A DNA stretch of 64,000 bases. It comes from Phoronis australis. Lineage: Eukaryota; Phoronida; Phoronidae. The stretch lies in the NCBI GenBank assembly GCA_002633005.1, contig NMRA01000030.1, positions 702,720-766,719 on the forward strand, given 5' to 3'. Shown here one piece after another: positions 1-14,806 of the stretch (the first letter of the stretch is position 1; every line of letters starts with the position of its first letter). The position numbers and the translations under genes are program-made. The notes beneath the pieces are model-generated. The model saw nothing but the letters and a program-made list of their open reading frames with translations. It ran no database searches and was not told where the DNA came from.

Positions 1-2326
1 AATTTAGCAAGAAAGAAAAGTACATTCAAAGTAAAGCAATGGTATCAATAACACGAAAAAATTTCATTCGACATAAATGTTAATGATTAATTCTTAAAAG
101 CATTGTTTCCTAAAACACCACTTGGTTTTCCTTTTATGCAGATATAAGAACAGTCCCCAAAAGACCTCTTGTAATTCAGTCGACCCCTGGCCGAGGCCTT
201 TATCAACACTGCACAAGGTTCCATCATCCCCTTGCCAACCATCAAATTACTATGAGGCCAATTCCACAAATGATCTCCAGCTCAGAAACAGTATAACCAT
301 CAAATTTTAAACACTTCTGGGCCAAACCTAATACACAAAGAATACATGCAGTAGCTACTGTAGCAAATCAAAATGAAAGCCAATGTGTACGGGCTTCACC
401 CAAATGTAAACATTCTTTTTCAAAAACCCAGTGGAAGTTCATGAAAGATTTGGAAAACCAATGGCACTAAGATGACAAAAGTACGACTTTTCCTCATTGG
501 CACTGGGTAGTTGATATTTGATGAAGCACCGAGTTTCTCATTCAAACTTTGTCTTCATTTGGGTGAACTACAAAACAGTGCTTATTCGGCAAAATGATTA
601 AGGAATATGAGCACCGATATCTGCCTAATAGATCTGAACATTTTCAATTTTATCCTAACAGACCTTTCCATTGACCATATGCTACAGTGTAAGATTACAA
701 CTCCAGAACAATGATGAGAGTGATAAATGAGTGAGAGTCACGTTTGTTACCAAGCAGTGAACATGAGATTGGTTATTTGGCATAGGATATCAAAGGATGT
801 ACTACTACAGAGGAGCCCACCATATGGAGGCAGTTTTATTCAATAATGCAACAGCAGCAAATATCCTCAAAGCCAGGCACAACACCACCTTTAAAAATGT
901 ACAAATATCTGGACACGTTCTTTATTTGTCAAGCCTCTTTTTCTTATATGATACAGCTCCATTATGGAAGGATAAAAGCTGAAAGAATGTTGCTACATGT
1001 AAAGGGATATACATAACCAGTAGCCATAAAGCTACTACAAAAGGGTGAAGCAGAGTTGCCCAGCTTATCATCGCTTGTGTGTGAAGCTCTAGTAATACAT
1101 TTTCTTCACACCGCGGTGCTTTTATGCTGAACTAAATAAAATAAATCCGTAATATCTCTGCAATTGGTTCAGAAAGACACAATGCCAGAAGTTTTTATGA
1201 AGTTTTGATGATGAAAGTTTATCAGTTTATGGATATGGTACCCAAAATATTTGCGATTGTAGCGAAGAAGTTGAAAGAATAGGCATGACATTTCAGACCT
1301 GGTCACTCACTAGGTGATGGTAAAAAGAAAGAGACTTTTTAAGTCATCTGAACAGACAGCAGTTGATAATGGGGGCAAGATAGTGCAATTATCCCAACGT
1401 ATACATTTCTAGGTCACTAGCATGACAGTAATTATTACTATCGCTTCACCTTGTTACCTTCAACTTCGCAACTGATTACCATTCTGGCTCCCGAAATTTC
1501 AAAAATTTCTCTTTTAAGCACCAATGATTGGCTTACCGCCCACCATGAAGTTGCAATGATGTTATTGTTGAAAGTGCCGTCTTTGTCTGTACACATTTAC
1601 AACTAAGTGTTCACTGGAAGATACTATGGGGTGTGGACAACTGGACTTGTGATTCAGTGTCCTCTGTCACAGGTGAATCTTTGTGATTTATTGCTCTTCT
1701 AACTCTCAGTCTCAGGCAAATCTATAAAATAACAGTTGGATAGATATCTCAGTTGTCAAAACACGATGCCAACTGACACAACACAAGATAACAAAAATTG
1801 AGCTACAGAGAGTGATACAAAAATGTACATTTTAATTAACAAACCATTAATCATCCCACCTTGCCCAGTGATGTCACTAAACAGATACTTGCCAAAACTA
1901 CATTGAGACTTTCCAGGATACAGACAGTGATAAAACAAGTGTGAAGTATCATGAGTGAATAAGAACAAACACAAGTTTCCATGGATACAAAGAATAACAG
2001 AGCACAGGACACCCATTTGTACTGGGCTGGAAATCAGATACACAGAACAACAGCACTGCTAAGTTTGGTGGCGTATTTCATTGTACATCTTTTCTTCACA
2101 TTTTTACCACACGATATGGTGGATTGCAATTTTTATTTTGACAAATTTCTTCAGAAAAAAGTTAAAGAGCTTTTCAGTCTGTTACTAGCATGGTTTGAAC
2201 TGTGTTAATGTCATCACTGACAAAACAACTCTTAGTAAAGTTTCAGTTCATTGTAGCAAGGTATTGTGAATCTTAGGAAAACTTGAAAAAGGCAATTATT
2301 TTTGTGTGAAACAAAACAGAGAATTT
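1..2326. other. no gene recognised
   Basis: AT-rich DNA with short ORFs only. I see no exon with recognisable homology or convincing paired splice sites. Confidence 0.6.
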
Positions 2327-2722
2327 TCAAAATGCCCAGATTCAATAATGAGATACACAGAATGACTATAGGATAGTTTAGCTGGGCATATTTCAGTGTA
2401 ATACCCTGACTCAATAATGAGATACAGGCAATGACTATAGGATAGTTTAGCTGGGTATATTTCAGTGTAACACCCTGACTCAACAATGAGATACACACAA
2501 AGACTATAGGATAGTTTGGCTGGGTATATTTCAGTGTAATACCCTGACTCAATAATGAGATACATGAAATGGCTATAGGATAGTTTAGCTGGGTATATTT
2601 CAGTGTAATACCCTGAACCAATAATGAGATACACAGAATAATTATAGGATAGTCCAGTTTGGCATATTTCAGTGAAATACCATGACTAAATAATGAGATA
2701 CACAACATGACTACATGATAAA
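2327..2722. repeat. 69-bp minisatellite, about 5.7 copies
   Basis: Units start near CAATAATGAGATACA at 2343, 2412, 2481, 2550, 2619 and 2688. The period is a multiple of three, which produces long false ORFs on the minus strand. Confidence 0.95.
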
Positions 2723-5700
2723 TAGGCATATTGCAGCCTTTCAAGTCATGTTCCAAACTTTCAAATTCATTGCTTAACTCTTAAGAAATTATCATAATAA
2801 CAACAAAATAAACGAAATTGCAATAAGGCTTTTGCGTTTTAAAAAACCAATACATCTTCTCTAAATACATTGTCTAAGAATCGTGTCTGGCACCAGTGGT
2901 AAAGATTAATCCAGCTGGTGCAGAAAAATGCAACCGACTGAACTTGAAGCACATTAACAGCTGACCAGAACAAACCGTAATTGAAACTTCAAACTTAAAA
3001 AAAGAAAAAAAATAGTTTACAATTAACATTTCATTATAGATAATTATGGGCGCCTACAATGCAGCAAAATCTTAACTTATTAAAAATCTAATTGTATTTA
3101 CATATTGCAAAGTAAACTATTCATTTGCACTCTGTGATCAGTTGATGCAATGGGGAACTCAAAACTGACACTCGGTGTCGCAAGTGAAGCAAGCAACCTT
3201 CCCAAAGCAATACCTGCATTCAAGTAAATCACGCGGGTCACGTATCACACAGATACCCTGATGCTGACAAACTGCTTTCTACTCTCAATGCATTCAGACG
3301 ATAAAAAGAGGAACCTTATTCATCAGCAAATATTGAATATCAAGCGCCCCATTTAACTAGCAGCACATTAGCATTCTTGTTATCTGAAAGAATTGTGACC
3401 TGAGTAAACTAATTAATTACAAAATCGTGAGCAAGTAACACAAAGTGGAGAAAATATCAAGACAGCAACAGTTTTGATAATAACATGATTAATTGGATGC
3501 ATTAACACAAGAAATACAACATCCAATTTCCTTGGTAAATAATGTGCATGTTAAGATTTTTAATTAAAAATGCTTATGGCACATTCGTAGGCAATTTTTT
3601 AAATATGTAAAAAAACTTCCACCCAGTTTAAAATGTTACAATGATACAGCCGAAAGCAGTTTTGACTGTTTTCGCCTAGTCATGCAGTTCAGCCTAGAGT
3701 CCAGAACACTCTACATAACTGTTTATTACTGACAATCTAACAACATATTGTAAAATAGTTAAAATAGTAGTGACACATTTCAGCTGAGTCATCTGAACAA
3801 ATACTCTTACCAACACCTTCTCATTAAAGGTAAGAGCATGACTTATTGTTCTACTCACTTCCAAAAAACAAACATTTGATATCATACACACTTAATCCAA
3901 GCAAGAAAATCAATTTAGAATGTGATATTCTTTAGGTTCTCTCAAGATTTGAAGTTTTATTATCATCAATATGACTCTAAGAAGCGGCTTGGACTGCCTA
4001 GACAGTGTGTAATGGAGCAAGTTTAATAAGAATGCACAAAACCACATATAACAAGGGCACAGACTACACTACTGAATTCTAAATTTCAAACAAAAATATC
4101 ATGACAGAAATGTTCATACTCAGTGATTGTAGAATTATAACTTTACCATTTTGAGGATAGCTATTTTGATTCATAATATCTGCATCATATTTCCACTTAG
4201 CCACAACGGCTGAGTGCAGAATCAATTCAAGGTTTATTTACAAGTTTATTGTATCATGTAACTCAGCTAAGCAAATCATTGAATTAATCCTAACACACAG
4301 TGTGTAATATCAACACTTCAACAGAAGCTATTCTGCACCCAGTCAGACCTATTCATGAGTAAACAGCTAAACCCTCTATCAGACTCCAAACAAATTCCCT
4401 TTCAATATCAGTCATATATTCAAGTGTCATACCTCAACTAAAAGTATTCATTATTTTTATCAGGCGATTAAAATTCAATACGCAAATTGGGTCAATGTAC
4501 AGCAGGGAATTAGCCATAGACAATACATTAATTATTAAGAAAGAATGTTTCACACTAGAGAGGTGAGATGTTGCAGCAGAGAATGCCAGCACACCTGGCA
4601 ATGAATTGTATAACAACTACAGAGAAGCACACCTGGACCAGACCAACTCCTTAAGACACAGCTGATTTATAAAGGTATGACCCAGACATGTATGTCACAT
4701 GATCACCAGTGGAAATTTATATTGTATTGTACAAGGTGGATACGAAACTTGCAGATTTTTAATCTTAAGATTTATTTAGGTTTTGTCTTCAGGCAATCTG
4801 TCGGTGGCAAAAATAATAACTCATAATTCAAAAAGAGAAATTAAACTACTAGTAAGTAAACAACGAGGAAAACACGATTTGCAAATAAAAGAAGACAAAA
4901 TGATCGTCTGAAACAGCTGATCAGAAAAATCAATAATATCAGGAATAAGACCTGTTGTGAACATAGCTTGGTCTACTTTACTTGGTTGAAAAGCAGTTAT
5001 CTCCCCTTTTAAATAAAGAAAAGTGAGATGTCAGCAGTTATCTTTAAAAATTCATTATCTTGTAATTTCAGAACTGAAAATTGTATTTGCTAATGCCGTT
5101 TTTTCATAACAAATACACATCAAAAATAGGAGTAAAGATGATTTTTTGAAAAAAAACACAACACATTAGTATTGTCTTCAAATTTTGCCACAAACAAAAA
5201 GACTGACAAAACATTACTAAAAATTTCCACTAACAACATTCTATACTAAAACACAAGAACAAAGAGAATTTGATTAAAAAGAAAGAGAATGTTGCTTAAT
5301 GAAAACAACGACCCTACTTCAAAAAGCTCCCCCCCCCCGAGACAGCTAAGAAATGGAAACCAACATCAACTGTCAGATATCAACTTGAGCATCCCTAGGA
5401 GAGAGACCAAGAGACAATATCTCTTAAAATCTGTCATTTAATGAGCCTCTAATAATGCCAAATCAGTTCTTCTAGGAACAATCTTAAGTGCCATCCACAA
5501 ACGGACTTAAACCCTAGAACAAGTTACCTCTGCAACAAGTTGTCTCTAGGTTTGTGACAACTTACTCCACCTTGAGATAGAGTAACTTTTTCTAAGGTAA
5601 CTTGCACCACTTCTAGTTCCTGTGTGGCCGCAAACCTGGGGCAAGGCAGAAGTAAATTATCTACTGTGATTATATACAGATTTTCTTTTGCACTCCATAT

Positions 5701-8700
5701 TCGCACTAGGTGTTCAATGTCAAGCGCAGAGTGATAACTTTCGTCTTACCCTAGTTATCGGATATGTGTGTGTGTCGACGCTCCCCTCAAAAGAGGAGTA
5801 AGTTGCACTAGTGCAAGTTGTTCTAGGGTAGGCTGTGTGTGGACGGAACTTTAGACGACAAATGAGCTAGCTGAAACCTACTTAAGAAGGTAATTTGTTC
5901 AGTACGAAAATGTTTGTCAATATCCGACCGAGGAACATAGCATTGTTCCACTATTTTAATTTAAACATTTTATTTTTTAATTATAGTCATGACTTCCATT
6001 GAGCAGAACAGAACTTACAAAGGAACCAATCAAAATGCATATAGCTGGTTCAACAAGAATCTCACTCTCACTCCTTGGCAACAGTCTCACTCCTTGACAA
6101 CAGCATACAGTTGGTTAAGACAGCACAGAGCTAGGTTCATGACCAACAGGTGGTAACATTATACCTCTCCAGACCACTCCATAACCACCATTAAACAACC
6201 AATGTGTCCTGATTAAACAGTGGAGTTTATACTGATTCATAAAGTCTATTGATACACACTTGATTCGCCAGTGCAATAACTGCCAGGCAACGGTCACCAG
6301 ACGATTATGTTCAGTTCTGTTTGATTTTGAGAAGTGCCAGAAAGCAAACATCTTAATTTCACCTTGATATTTATGTTTGATATTGTTTTATGATAAAGAA
6401 TAAAATGACTGCATTTTTGTAAAACCAAAGCGAGCCAACGGTAAAAAATGAGTGTTTTACAAGGCAGACAACAAAGTAAAACCATTTAGTCAATGAACAG
6501 ACATCACCTGGCTACAACTGTCTGAAAGTATCTATATACTAACATTTGTCTATTTCACCCATAAAATGAATTTCAATTTCCCAGCCAGACTAATTTGTAG
6601 ATAATCCCTCTTGAAACCTTTTGCTTTCACACCATCAATTTCCACATAATAATACCATATTGTATATAAGTATTCATGTCGGCCATCAAATCTTTATTAC
6701 ATCCCAACTGAGTATCAAATAATGGCAATCAACAAATATACATTACATAACAGCACCCATTTCAAACAGTCACTGGCCAATAACCTTGTAGAATTTCTGA
6801 AGAAGATATAAATATTTGTGCTTAGAATTTTGAATACATTTCAAAGGCAGGCCTAAATACCACTAAGACTTACTTTTAATGTTTCCAGGATTAAACAACA
6901 CTGCAATATTCACAGGAATGTGAATTACCAAGAATTGACAAGCCTTGCTAACCCAAAATAGATTTTTGATTGGAGAACAATGCACTAACACAGTGCACTT
7001 GAGGTGGACTCTATTCTAAAAATTTACTTGAGGGCTTCTCATACCAACACCATCGATGATTTGGGGAGTTTCAGTCAGTATGAACAGTTAACTTTAGTCA
7101 ACAATCAAAGTTAGCAATGCAGGCTCACCTTCGTAAAAAAAACAGATCGCTTCAATGCAGTATCAATGTTTAACTTCGGTGACATTGGAGCAATCACCAG
7201 GTGTCACTGTTAATATATACGATACTTCTAATAAAAATTATGTCTGCATAATGTTTTTGGAGCGTCACTTTGTGATAATTTGGTGACCAACACATCAAAT
7301 TGTAATACTAAAATTTTGCGTCTCACTAGGAAGTCAGTGTGAATGGTTCAACTAACTTCACAGTTAACACAGACAACCCTCTGGTACAGAGCCAAATTGG
7401 AGTGAAAAAGCCTATAAAGTGGAATTTGTGTGCTTATCAATTGCGAATATTTGTAATTATTTGGCATAGAAAATAAATCTGAAACTAAATAAGGCAATCC
7501 AGATCCTCCCAAGGATACTATTGTTTCACAAAATGTAGAATATAAATAGGTAAATAAAGCAACAAGAATGGATTAACTGAAAATTTTGGATGTAATAACG
7601 TCCTTTGTCAACAGAAACAGAAATAAAGTAAATACAACACATTGCCACACATTGGTGTGAATGTAGTGATGTATAAGTTGCTAAATGTTCTTAAGAATGA
7701 GATTTGCGCGAAAACAATCCACCACACTCCTCAACCCATGTGTGGTGACATGTTGGAGAATAACCGTGCACAAAGTCACCACCCAGGTAACTCATTTACA
7801 AGTTGTCTGTCTAAGGGCAACTGCAGGTGAAGTAGGGTAGGATACCTTACAAAAGCATTAGTTCCTGCTGTATCTTAGCAGATAGTAGGCAAATATACAT
7901 TAATGTGACAGAAGTACTAGACTGGACGGTTATGAGGATGAGACTGAGAATATTTTAGGCTACCACTTAGTAAAATTGTTGTTGAAATTAGTTTCACAAG
8001 AAGCAGTCAGATTTTACTATTGGCAACACAATCTAAACTGGAAAACTAGTTTACAATTCTCTGCCAAACTTGAGTTTGGTCGCGAGTGCAAACAAAATCT
8101 GGCAGTGTAGGATTGTGGACACAAAAATAGGGTGTTTTAGTTTTTTAGTGTATTGTTTGTCAACTTCACAAAAACATCAGCATACTTCCAATTTGTTTGG
8201 GCATGTTTGCCAATGTAAACAACACTTAATAAAGTAATAACTTATTTGCCTGGATAAAAAATTGATAACTTGATTGTAATGTTCAACAGATATATTTGTA
8301 ATTGTTTTAACCTGAAATTTCTCAAAAATGGTAATGACAATTAAAGTTAGTTCTAACTCAGTCCAAATGTTGAATAGTATACCATGCTACTTCTAATGCA
8401 TTTGAGTTCAAATGTTAACCAGAGCTGCCTGGTACGCCTGCCACTGCATGGTACAGCAACCCCTGCCTGTGGAGAGACTGTGAAGTCAACCAATTTTCCT
8501 TACAGAAATTTAACCTAATGACCTCTGATGCTACCAATTAGCTGAACATACAAACATGAACTAAAGGTGTTTTGAAGGACTAAAACTTCACAGACTAACT
8601 GGACATTGGATATGGTTTTTGTAGTAGACAAAAGCAGCATGTAATTAGTATCGGGCTGATTAAGCCTTGTTTAATGATAATGTTCAAAGAGGAACCCAGT

Positions 8701-10261
8701 GGAAAGATCTGTAAACAAAGCATGGCCACTTGTTACAAAGACTTGAGACTTCTTGAAGTCACCGTGGAAATTTCACTACGGTAGTGCAGGAAATCACCAT
8801 CTAAACTTTCCCAAATTGTGAAGACAGGCATAAGGAAAATTGACTAATGCATTTGTAAGAGTGAAATACACTGAGATTTAGCTACACAATTACTGAGCAT
8901 TGTTTTGTCATTACTGAGTTAAAGTATTATCATGAAAATCTTGCACCCTGAAGTCCTCACAAGACTCAGAAATGCGAAGCCTTTGAGTAAAAAATGAAAA
9001 CAAACCAGATTAGAAATATAATAAATATAGTGGTTTATATTAACTATGCAAATACAATGATCTGGAAAATTGAATGCTTTCTGGCAAGAAAGAGAGTGAA
9101 CAGGGGCATGCCAGTGTGCGCAGGGGCCAACTAGTAGTTTTCCTTTGGGGGCATGTCAATCATAATTTGCCCAATTCTGTCATGCCTGCCTTAAATCATT
9201 AGCCAAGAGCAAGGAGTGCAAGTAGACTAGTTAGATTTTACAGTCAAATTAACAAGTAGGTGGGAAGATAACTGAAATTTAATGATAAAAATTTTATTAT
9301 ACCAACTATTTTGATCATTTTTTCTAGTTTTCCAGGTACATGTGATTAATCTAGGTTATTGATTGTGCATTGAAAGGATTATAGTGGCAATATCACACAG
9401 TCATACAGTCAAACAACTAGATTTTGAAAGAGTACATGGCTACACATGATAAGGATAACCAGCTACATGGCTACATGATAGGAATAGCTACATGGCTACG
9501 ATAAGGAATCAACCAGCTCACTGTGTTGCACCTAACTTACAAACAATACAGACAGCAGAGAAGACACTGTAACATTAATGTCTTGGACTTTATTTGTCAA
9601 GATATCGATTGATTTCCCAAGTTATGGTGTGGTATCTGTCAGTTTTGTTTTTACTTACCTAGCAGTGAGTAGAATAAATCCACTGTGTCTTCATTGAGTA
9701 GAGACAATTTTTGCAAGCGCACATAACAATGCTTTCAACATCACACGCATGAACTATTACATCAAATTGAAAAACAAAATTAGATTTAAGTAAATGTCAC
9801 ATTTTTTGTTAGTGGAGTTCTAGATTGAATTGTATGTGAGAGACGTACTCAAAACCCGTGATGAGATAAATGAAGACAACCATCAAAGGTCATTCATTCA
9901 ATTTCTTTAAAATACTTTCTTAGTCAATCATGTCCCATTAACACCTAGCAGGTAACCACTGACTGGAAACGAGCATTGTGAGAATTGGGATACAGGTTTG
10001 AAACCCCCACAGTAATGAACATAATTTTAAAAGAAACTCTTTATCACATACATCTTTTACTCCAACACAGAAAACCACGTAAGAAAAAATTCTTTGCGTG
10101 GAAATGACAACAAAACCAGATAGTAGTGATTAAAAAAAACCAACCGTGGCATTAAATGTAGGTCAAATTTATGGGATACGGACAAAAAGTCTGCATAAAC
10201 CATTTTAGGGAAATTTTGGAAATTCTTATTTGGATGGACGTCTTTGTCCAACTTTTCTTTT
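2723..10261. other. no gene recognised
   Basis: About 7.5 kb of AT-rich DNA. It holds the possible MITE at 5483-5854, a poly-C tract near 5331 and ACATGGCTAC repeats near 9435-9500. No exon is supported. Confidence 0.6.
5483..5854. mobile_element. possible 372-bp MITE
   Basis: Imperfect terminal inverted repeats of about 40 bp share CTAAGTGCC.TCCACA and CCCTAGAACAA. The interior repeats AAGTTAC/GTAACTT words and holds TTGCACTAGTGCAA. Confidence 0.5.
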
Positions 10262-10962
10262 TCTGCCCAACTCATCAAGGGATGAGACGTTACACCCCAA
10301 CACAACCCACAAGTTACATCAAGGGGTGAGGCATTACACTCCAAAACAACCCACAAGTTACATCAAGGGGTGAGGCATTACACTCCAAAACAACCCACAA
10401 GTTACATCAAGGGGTGAGGCATTACACTCCAAAACAACCCACAAGTTACATCAAGGGGTGAGGCATTACACTCCAAAACAACCCACAAGTTACATCAAGG
10501 GGTGAGGCATTACACTCCAAAACAACCCACAAGTTACATCAAGGGGTGAGGCATTACACTCCAAAACAACCCACAAGTTACATCAAGGGGTGAGGCATTA
10601 CACTCCAAAACAACCCACAAGTTACATCAAGGGGTGAGGCATTACACTCCAAAACAACCCACAAGTTACATCAAGGGGTGAGGCATTACACTCCAAAACA
10701 ACCCACAAGTTACATCAAGGGGTGAGGCATTACACTCCAAAACAACCCACAAGTTACATCAAGGGGTGAGGCATTACACTCCAAAACAACCCACAAGTTA
10801 CATCAAGGGGTGAGGCATTACACTCCAAAACAACCCACAAGTTACATCAAGGGGTGAGGCATTACACTCCAAAACAACCCACAAGTTACATCAAGGGGTG
10901 AGGCATTACACTCCAAAACAACCCACAAGTTACATCAAGGGGTGAGGCATTACACTCCAAAA
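10262..10962. repeat. 44-bp satellite, about 16 copies
   Basis: The unit GAGGCATTACACTCCAAAAC plus 24 bp repeats with no visible variation after the first copy. The array ends at an N at 10963, so true copy number is unknown. Confidence 0.97.
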
Positions 10963-10963
10963 N

Positions 10964-11323
10964 TGCAAACACCGTCCACTGACTCACAAACACGGGAACG
11001 GACTCACAAAACACGATCCACGCACCCAAATACACGGGACACGGACTCATATTCACGAGGAAACACGGTAAACGGACCGCCAAACACGGGTCACGGACTC
11101 ATCGGCTTCCTGGGTCAGCTGACATCTTCATTTTGTCCGTGACCCGTGTTTGGCGGTCCGTTAACCGTGTTTCCTCGTGAATATGAGTCCGTGTCCCATG
11201 TATTTGGGTGCGTGGATCGTGTTTTGTGAGTCCGTTCCCGTGTTTGTGAGTCAATGGACGGTGTTTACAGGTCCGTGAGTCGTGTTTATGAGTCCGTTGA
11301 CCGTGTAGTTTAGGTACCTTGAA
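10964..11323. mobile_element. foldback element, copy 1 (left terminus lost)
   Basis: Inverted arms 10964-11097 and 11136-11269 surround a 38-bp loop holding GTCAGCTGAC. Arms are built from short GAGTCCGTG/AACACGG repeats. The right terminus ends TAGTTTAGGTACCTT. The left terminus is missing: an N at 10963 joins the arm straight to a 44-bp satellite. Related to the copy at 55510-55805. Confidence 0.8.
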
Positions 11324-11325
11324 AC

Positions 11326-11556
11326 AAAGAAGTGAAGGGGACACAAGGTAGTGACGGGCACACAAGGCAGTGAAGAAAACACAAGGCAGTGAAGGACACA
11401 TAATATAGTGAAGTACAAACAAGGTAGTGAAGGCCACACAAGGTAGCCAGTGCAGTGCACACCAAAGGTAGAGAAAGGCACACAAGGTAGTGAAGGGCAT
11501 ACAACATAGTGAAGGGCACACAAGGAAGTGAAGGGCACAGAAGGTAGTGAAGTACA
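11326..11556. repeat. 19-bp minisatellite, about 12 copies
   Basis: Degenerate AGTGAAGGGCACACAAGGT units directly after foldback copy 1. Confidence 0.9.
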
Positions 11557-14500
11557 TGGCTGCTGTTGATTTTCTAATTATCTGGAATCCCCATTGTCAA
11601 TAACTGTGTTTACACAGTGGGCTGAGCAACAGCTGTGGCCCAACCAGACAGTTCTATGATGAGAATTATCTCCCCTCTTTCACTGTAACAGACAGCAGGT
11701 GGAGTGATCAGGCAGCTGACATTAGTGCGACTTGATCAGAGCCATAAACACTTATTGATAATTAATAATTATTGACTAATTAAAGAGTATTATCATGCTA
11801 AGTGTTTTTCTGCAGATGTTTAAATTGAATATATTATTCATTTATTTAAAGCTGCTCTTCATTTCCTTTCTGCCACACAAACAAAATTTTGATTTAGACC
11901 ACTTGGCTGGAGACAAGCCCGCAGTGTACTTGTGAGACATTTGCACTCTTTAAGTATAACTCGATCAATAACTCCTTAAGAGTCGGACTCGATATCTTCA
12001 GATCAGAGCTTTGTGTAATTGTAACGGTAATCGCCAGATGGCGTGTTGAAGTTGATGGCTGATAAAGTTGTTTGTTGGTATTTGACATTGGCTCGGTTTT
12101 CTTCATTTATTGATCATATATGTTGGTAGCTGGTATTACCACCTACACTACAACTTGGACTATTAGTCAATTTAAGGACCTAAAGTCAAATTCAAATATA
12201 CTTACGCCCAAGCACATATTTGGAAGTGAAAAAAAAATTCACTCCACTATGGCTTCCATCTGATGTCACTGATGTATGATTGTCCCCGTAGGTGTAGAAA
12301 ATTTACATCAACTAGGCCTACAGTTTTGGTGTCCATTTCACATTCAATTGGGGAATTTTTAAGATTCAACCATGCATATCTTTCCCAAATGGGCATATCT
12401 ACGGAAACTTAGTGGTTCTACGTCCACTGCAACTAAAAATCAATGTCTGTAGAAAACTCCAGGGACTGTTCTACATCTATAGTCACAACTTCTATCGTCA
12501 TCTGAAAAATGATTTCTGGGTATGGAAATACCCGAGGTTTCACTAATGTGTGAGACCATGCTTGGCGCACAAACTGACCCCCCCACCCCCATGACAAGCC
12601 ATGGCTGATGGTTAGCCTGGTGCAAAGCAATAATGAATTGTTGCAGGAACAAATTGAGACATGGTAAGAACTCTAAGTAGTCTAAATCTAAAATATTTTT
12701 ACAAACAATGGATTTATACCAAATTATAAAACACTAGCACTTTACCATAGGCGCCTGAAATTCAGTGCCAGTATCAGTTATAAGCTTCTGACAGCAAGAC
12801 TACCATCTGACTACCACGTGACTCTACGGTGAGCGCCGCGACTGACACAACTGTGCAATTTCAGTAAACAACATCATGTGCACAGATATTTTTTTGTAAA
12901 TTATATGCAAAGTTGCTGATCCCTCTTCTTTCTGCTATCATTAGCTAAAAACAACAACTGACAGTAGTATCACCATGAGCAAGCAAATGTTTAGAATTTT
13001 AAACTCAGGGAGACCAGACAACACAATGTTCAATAGAAAACTATTGCAACTGAGGTTCAAAAGCTATCCACCACATATCACTTACTTTGCACAAAATAAG
13101 TTGTCATTTTTATATTTTTCAAAGACTGTCTTCCCATCCGTGAACAATGTAAATGTAAATTTTGCCAGGTCTTTTCGTGAAACATCTTAACAGTTAACCG
13201 AGCAAATTACCAACTGAAATTTTCTTAAATATTTATTTTTGTTGAGAATTTTGACAAAATAAAAATTCAGTAACACGTTTGATACAATGTGTACTAAATA
13301 GGCGGAGAACTAGCCAACTGTTGTAAAAACAATCCTGAACATGAGCAATGATACTAAGAAACACGTCTCAAACATTTCAGTGTCTGAGTTCAGTTTGAAT
13401 TGAAAATCGTGACTAGTCATAGAACACTGCATTGACTAGTCGTAGAACACTGAATTTCATTAGAACAACAGAAGAACATGCAATTTTTAAATAAAAGTTA
13501 CTAAAATAAAATCAAGCAGATAAAAGATACAGTATTAGAACACCAATATAGTAAAACATGAAAAAGTCAGACACACGTGTCACATCTTCATTTAAAAGTT
13601 CCTGCTAGATGATGCACTGTTTTTCAGATCATAAGTAAATTCTCTTGATCCACAAGAATCCAACTGATGCTAGTTTTAGTCTATTTACCTCTAGTTATTA
13701 TTTCCAGACTTTTGTGAATGGATGATCTCAGGAGTACACTTCAAATCAACAGGTATTTTCACCTGTAAGCAATTATTACCTTTCAAGCCTGAGGCTGATA
13801 GAACAGTCTGTAAATCATTACCATCCCACTAGGCTTTCAATAGATTTGTGAAGATGTTTCTTTGAATGTACAGGAAACTGTCAATTACACAGGGAAATTC
13901 AAGTGGAGATAGTAAGCTTGCATTTCATAATATCTTGCTAAGAGGACCAGTACTCTGGTGCAATATTGCATGTTAAGGATAGGTGCATGACATATGAATA
14001 CAAAGCGAAGCGTTCATAAGGAGGCACACTCTAAGCAAAGCTCCATTAAACGCTGATCAACACAAAATTGAACATTGTTGAATGAATATGTCAAATGAAA
14101 AAGACAAAAGAAATCTCACGATTGCTGCGTGAACAGCTGTTCAATTTATGAATGAACTTACACACAATATACGACACATGAAGATGAAGGCTGTGAAGAC
14201 AGGATACAAGATATTGAATTATTTTCAGTACTTATTCAGGGCAATAATTGGACATAATGTGCCCATATTTTGATAACAAGTTTGATGCGTTATTCAGTGG
14301 AGAAAACTGGTTCTCAAAATGCATTATATCTGACCATTTAACCCTGTCTCAGTAACAGGTGTGGAAAAATGTCAACAGAAACAAGTCAAACGAAAACATA
14401 CAAATTAAATCAACATGTACAAATTAGCAAATATAAATAAACATAACTGCTTTTGACCCAAATTTCATGGGAAGATGTGTGGACCAACACCACAAAGTAA

Positions 14501-14564
14501 CTGTAATGATTTGGTGCTTGTTTGAGGAACATGCAGCCAAATTGACTGACAACATCAATATCAT

Positions 14565-14615
14565 CATGGACTGTAATATAGACAAGTATCATACTTGTCC
14601 ATATTACAGTCCATG
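14565..14615. repeat. 25-bp inverted repeat, 1-nt loop
   Basis: CATGGACTGTAATATAGACA... pairs with its complement at 14591-14615 with one mismatch around a single C. Confidence 0.9.
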
Positions 14616-14757
14616 CTCTACTTACCACCAATCTCCCAATTTACACACTGACACTTCCTTAAAAGTGACTGTGTGTGTGTCAATGTTGACCTCTGTTTCA
14701 GCAGAATGTTAATTCCCATAAAGTGTACAACTCACTCACCTAATTTTCGTTATAACC

Positions 14758-14806
14758 ATGAGTTACGACCATGAGTTATAACCATGAATTATAACCATGA
14801 GTTACA
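14758..14806. repeat. 15-bp repeat, three to four copies
   Basis: ACCATGAGTTAYRAC units. Confidence 0.8.

Noticed and set aside
2232-2756. 174-codon and 112-codon overlapping minus-strand ORFs
   Set aside because: Both are read through a 69-bp tandem repeat whose period is a multiple of three; the repeated peptides are a consequence of the DNA repeat.
10262-10962. CRISPR-like array of 44-bp units
   Set aside because: No unique spacers between units, and the genome is eukaryotic with spliced genes.
11099-11557. 152-codon minus-strand ORF and two overlapping ones
   Set aside because: Translated 19-bp repeat plus foldback arm.
12433-12652. Terminal-exon-like segment on the minus strand
   Set aside because: Only 22 codons after a plausible acceptor, with no upstream partner exon or homology found; kept only as a note in the region entry.
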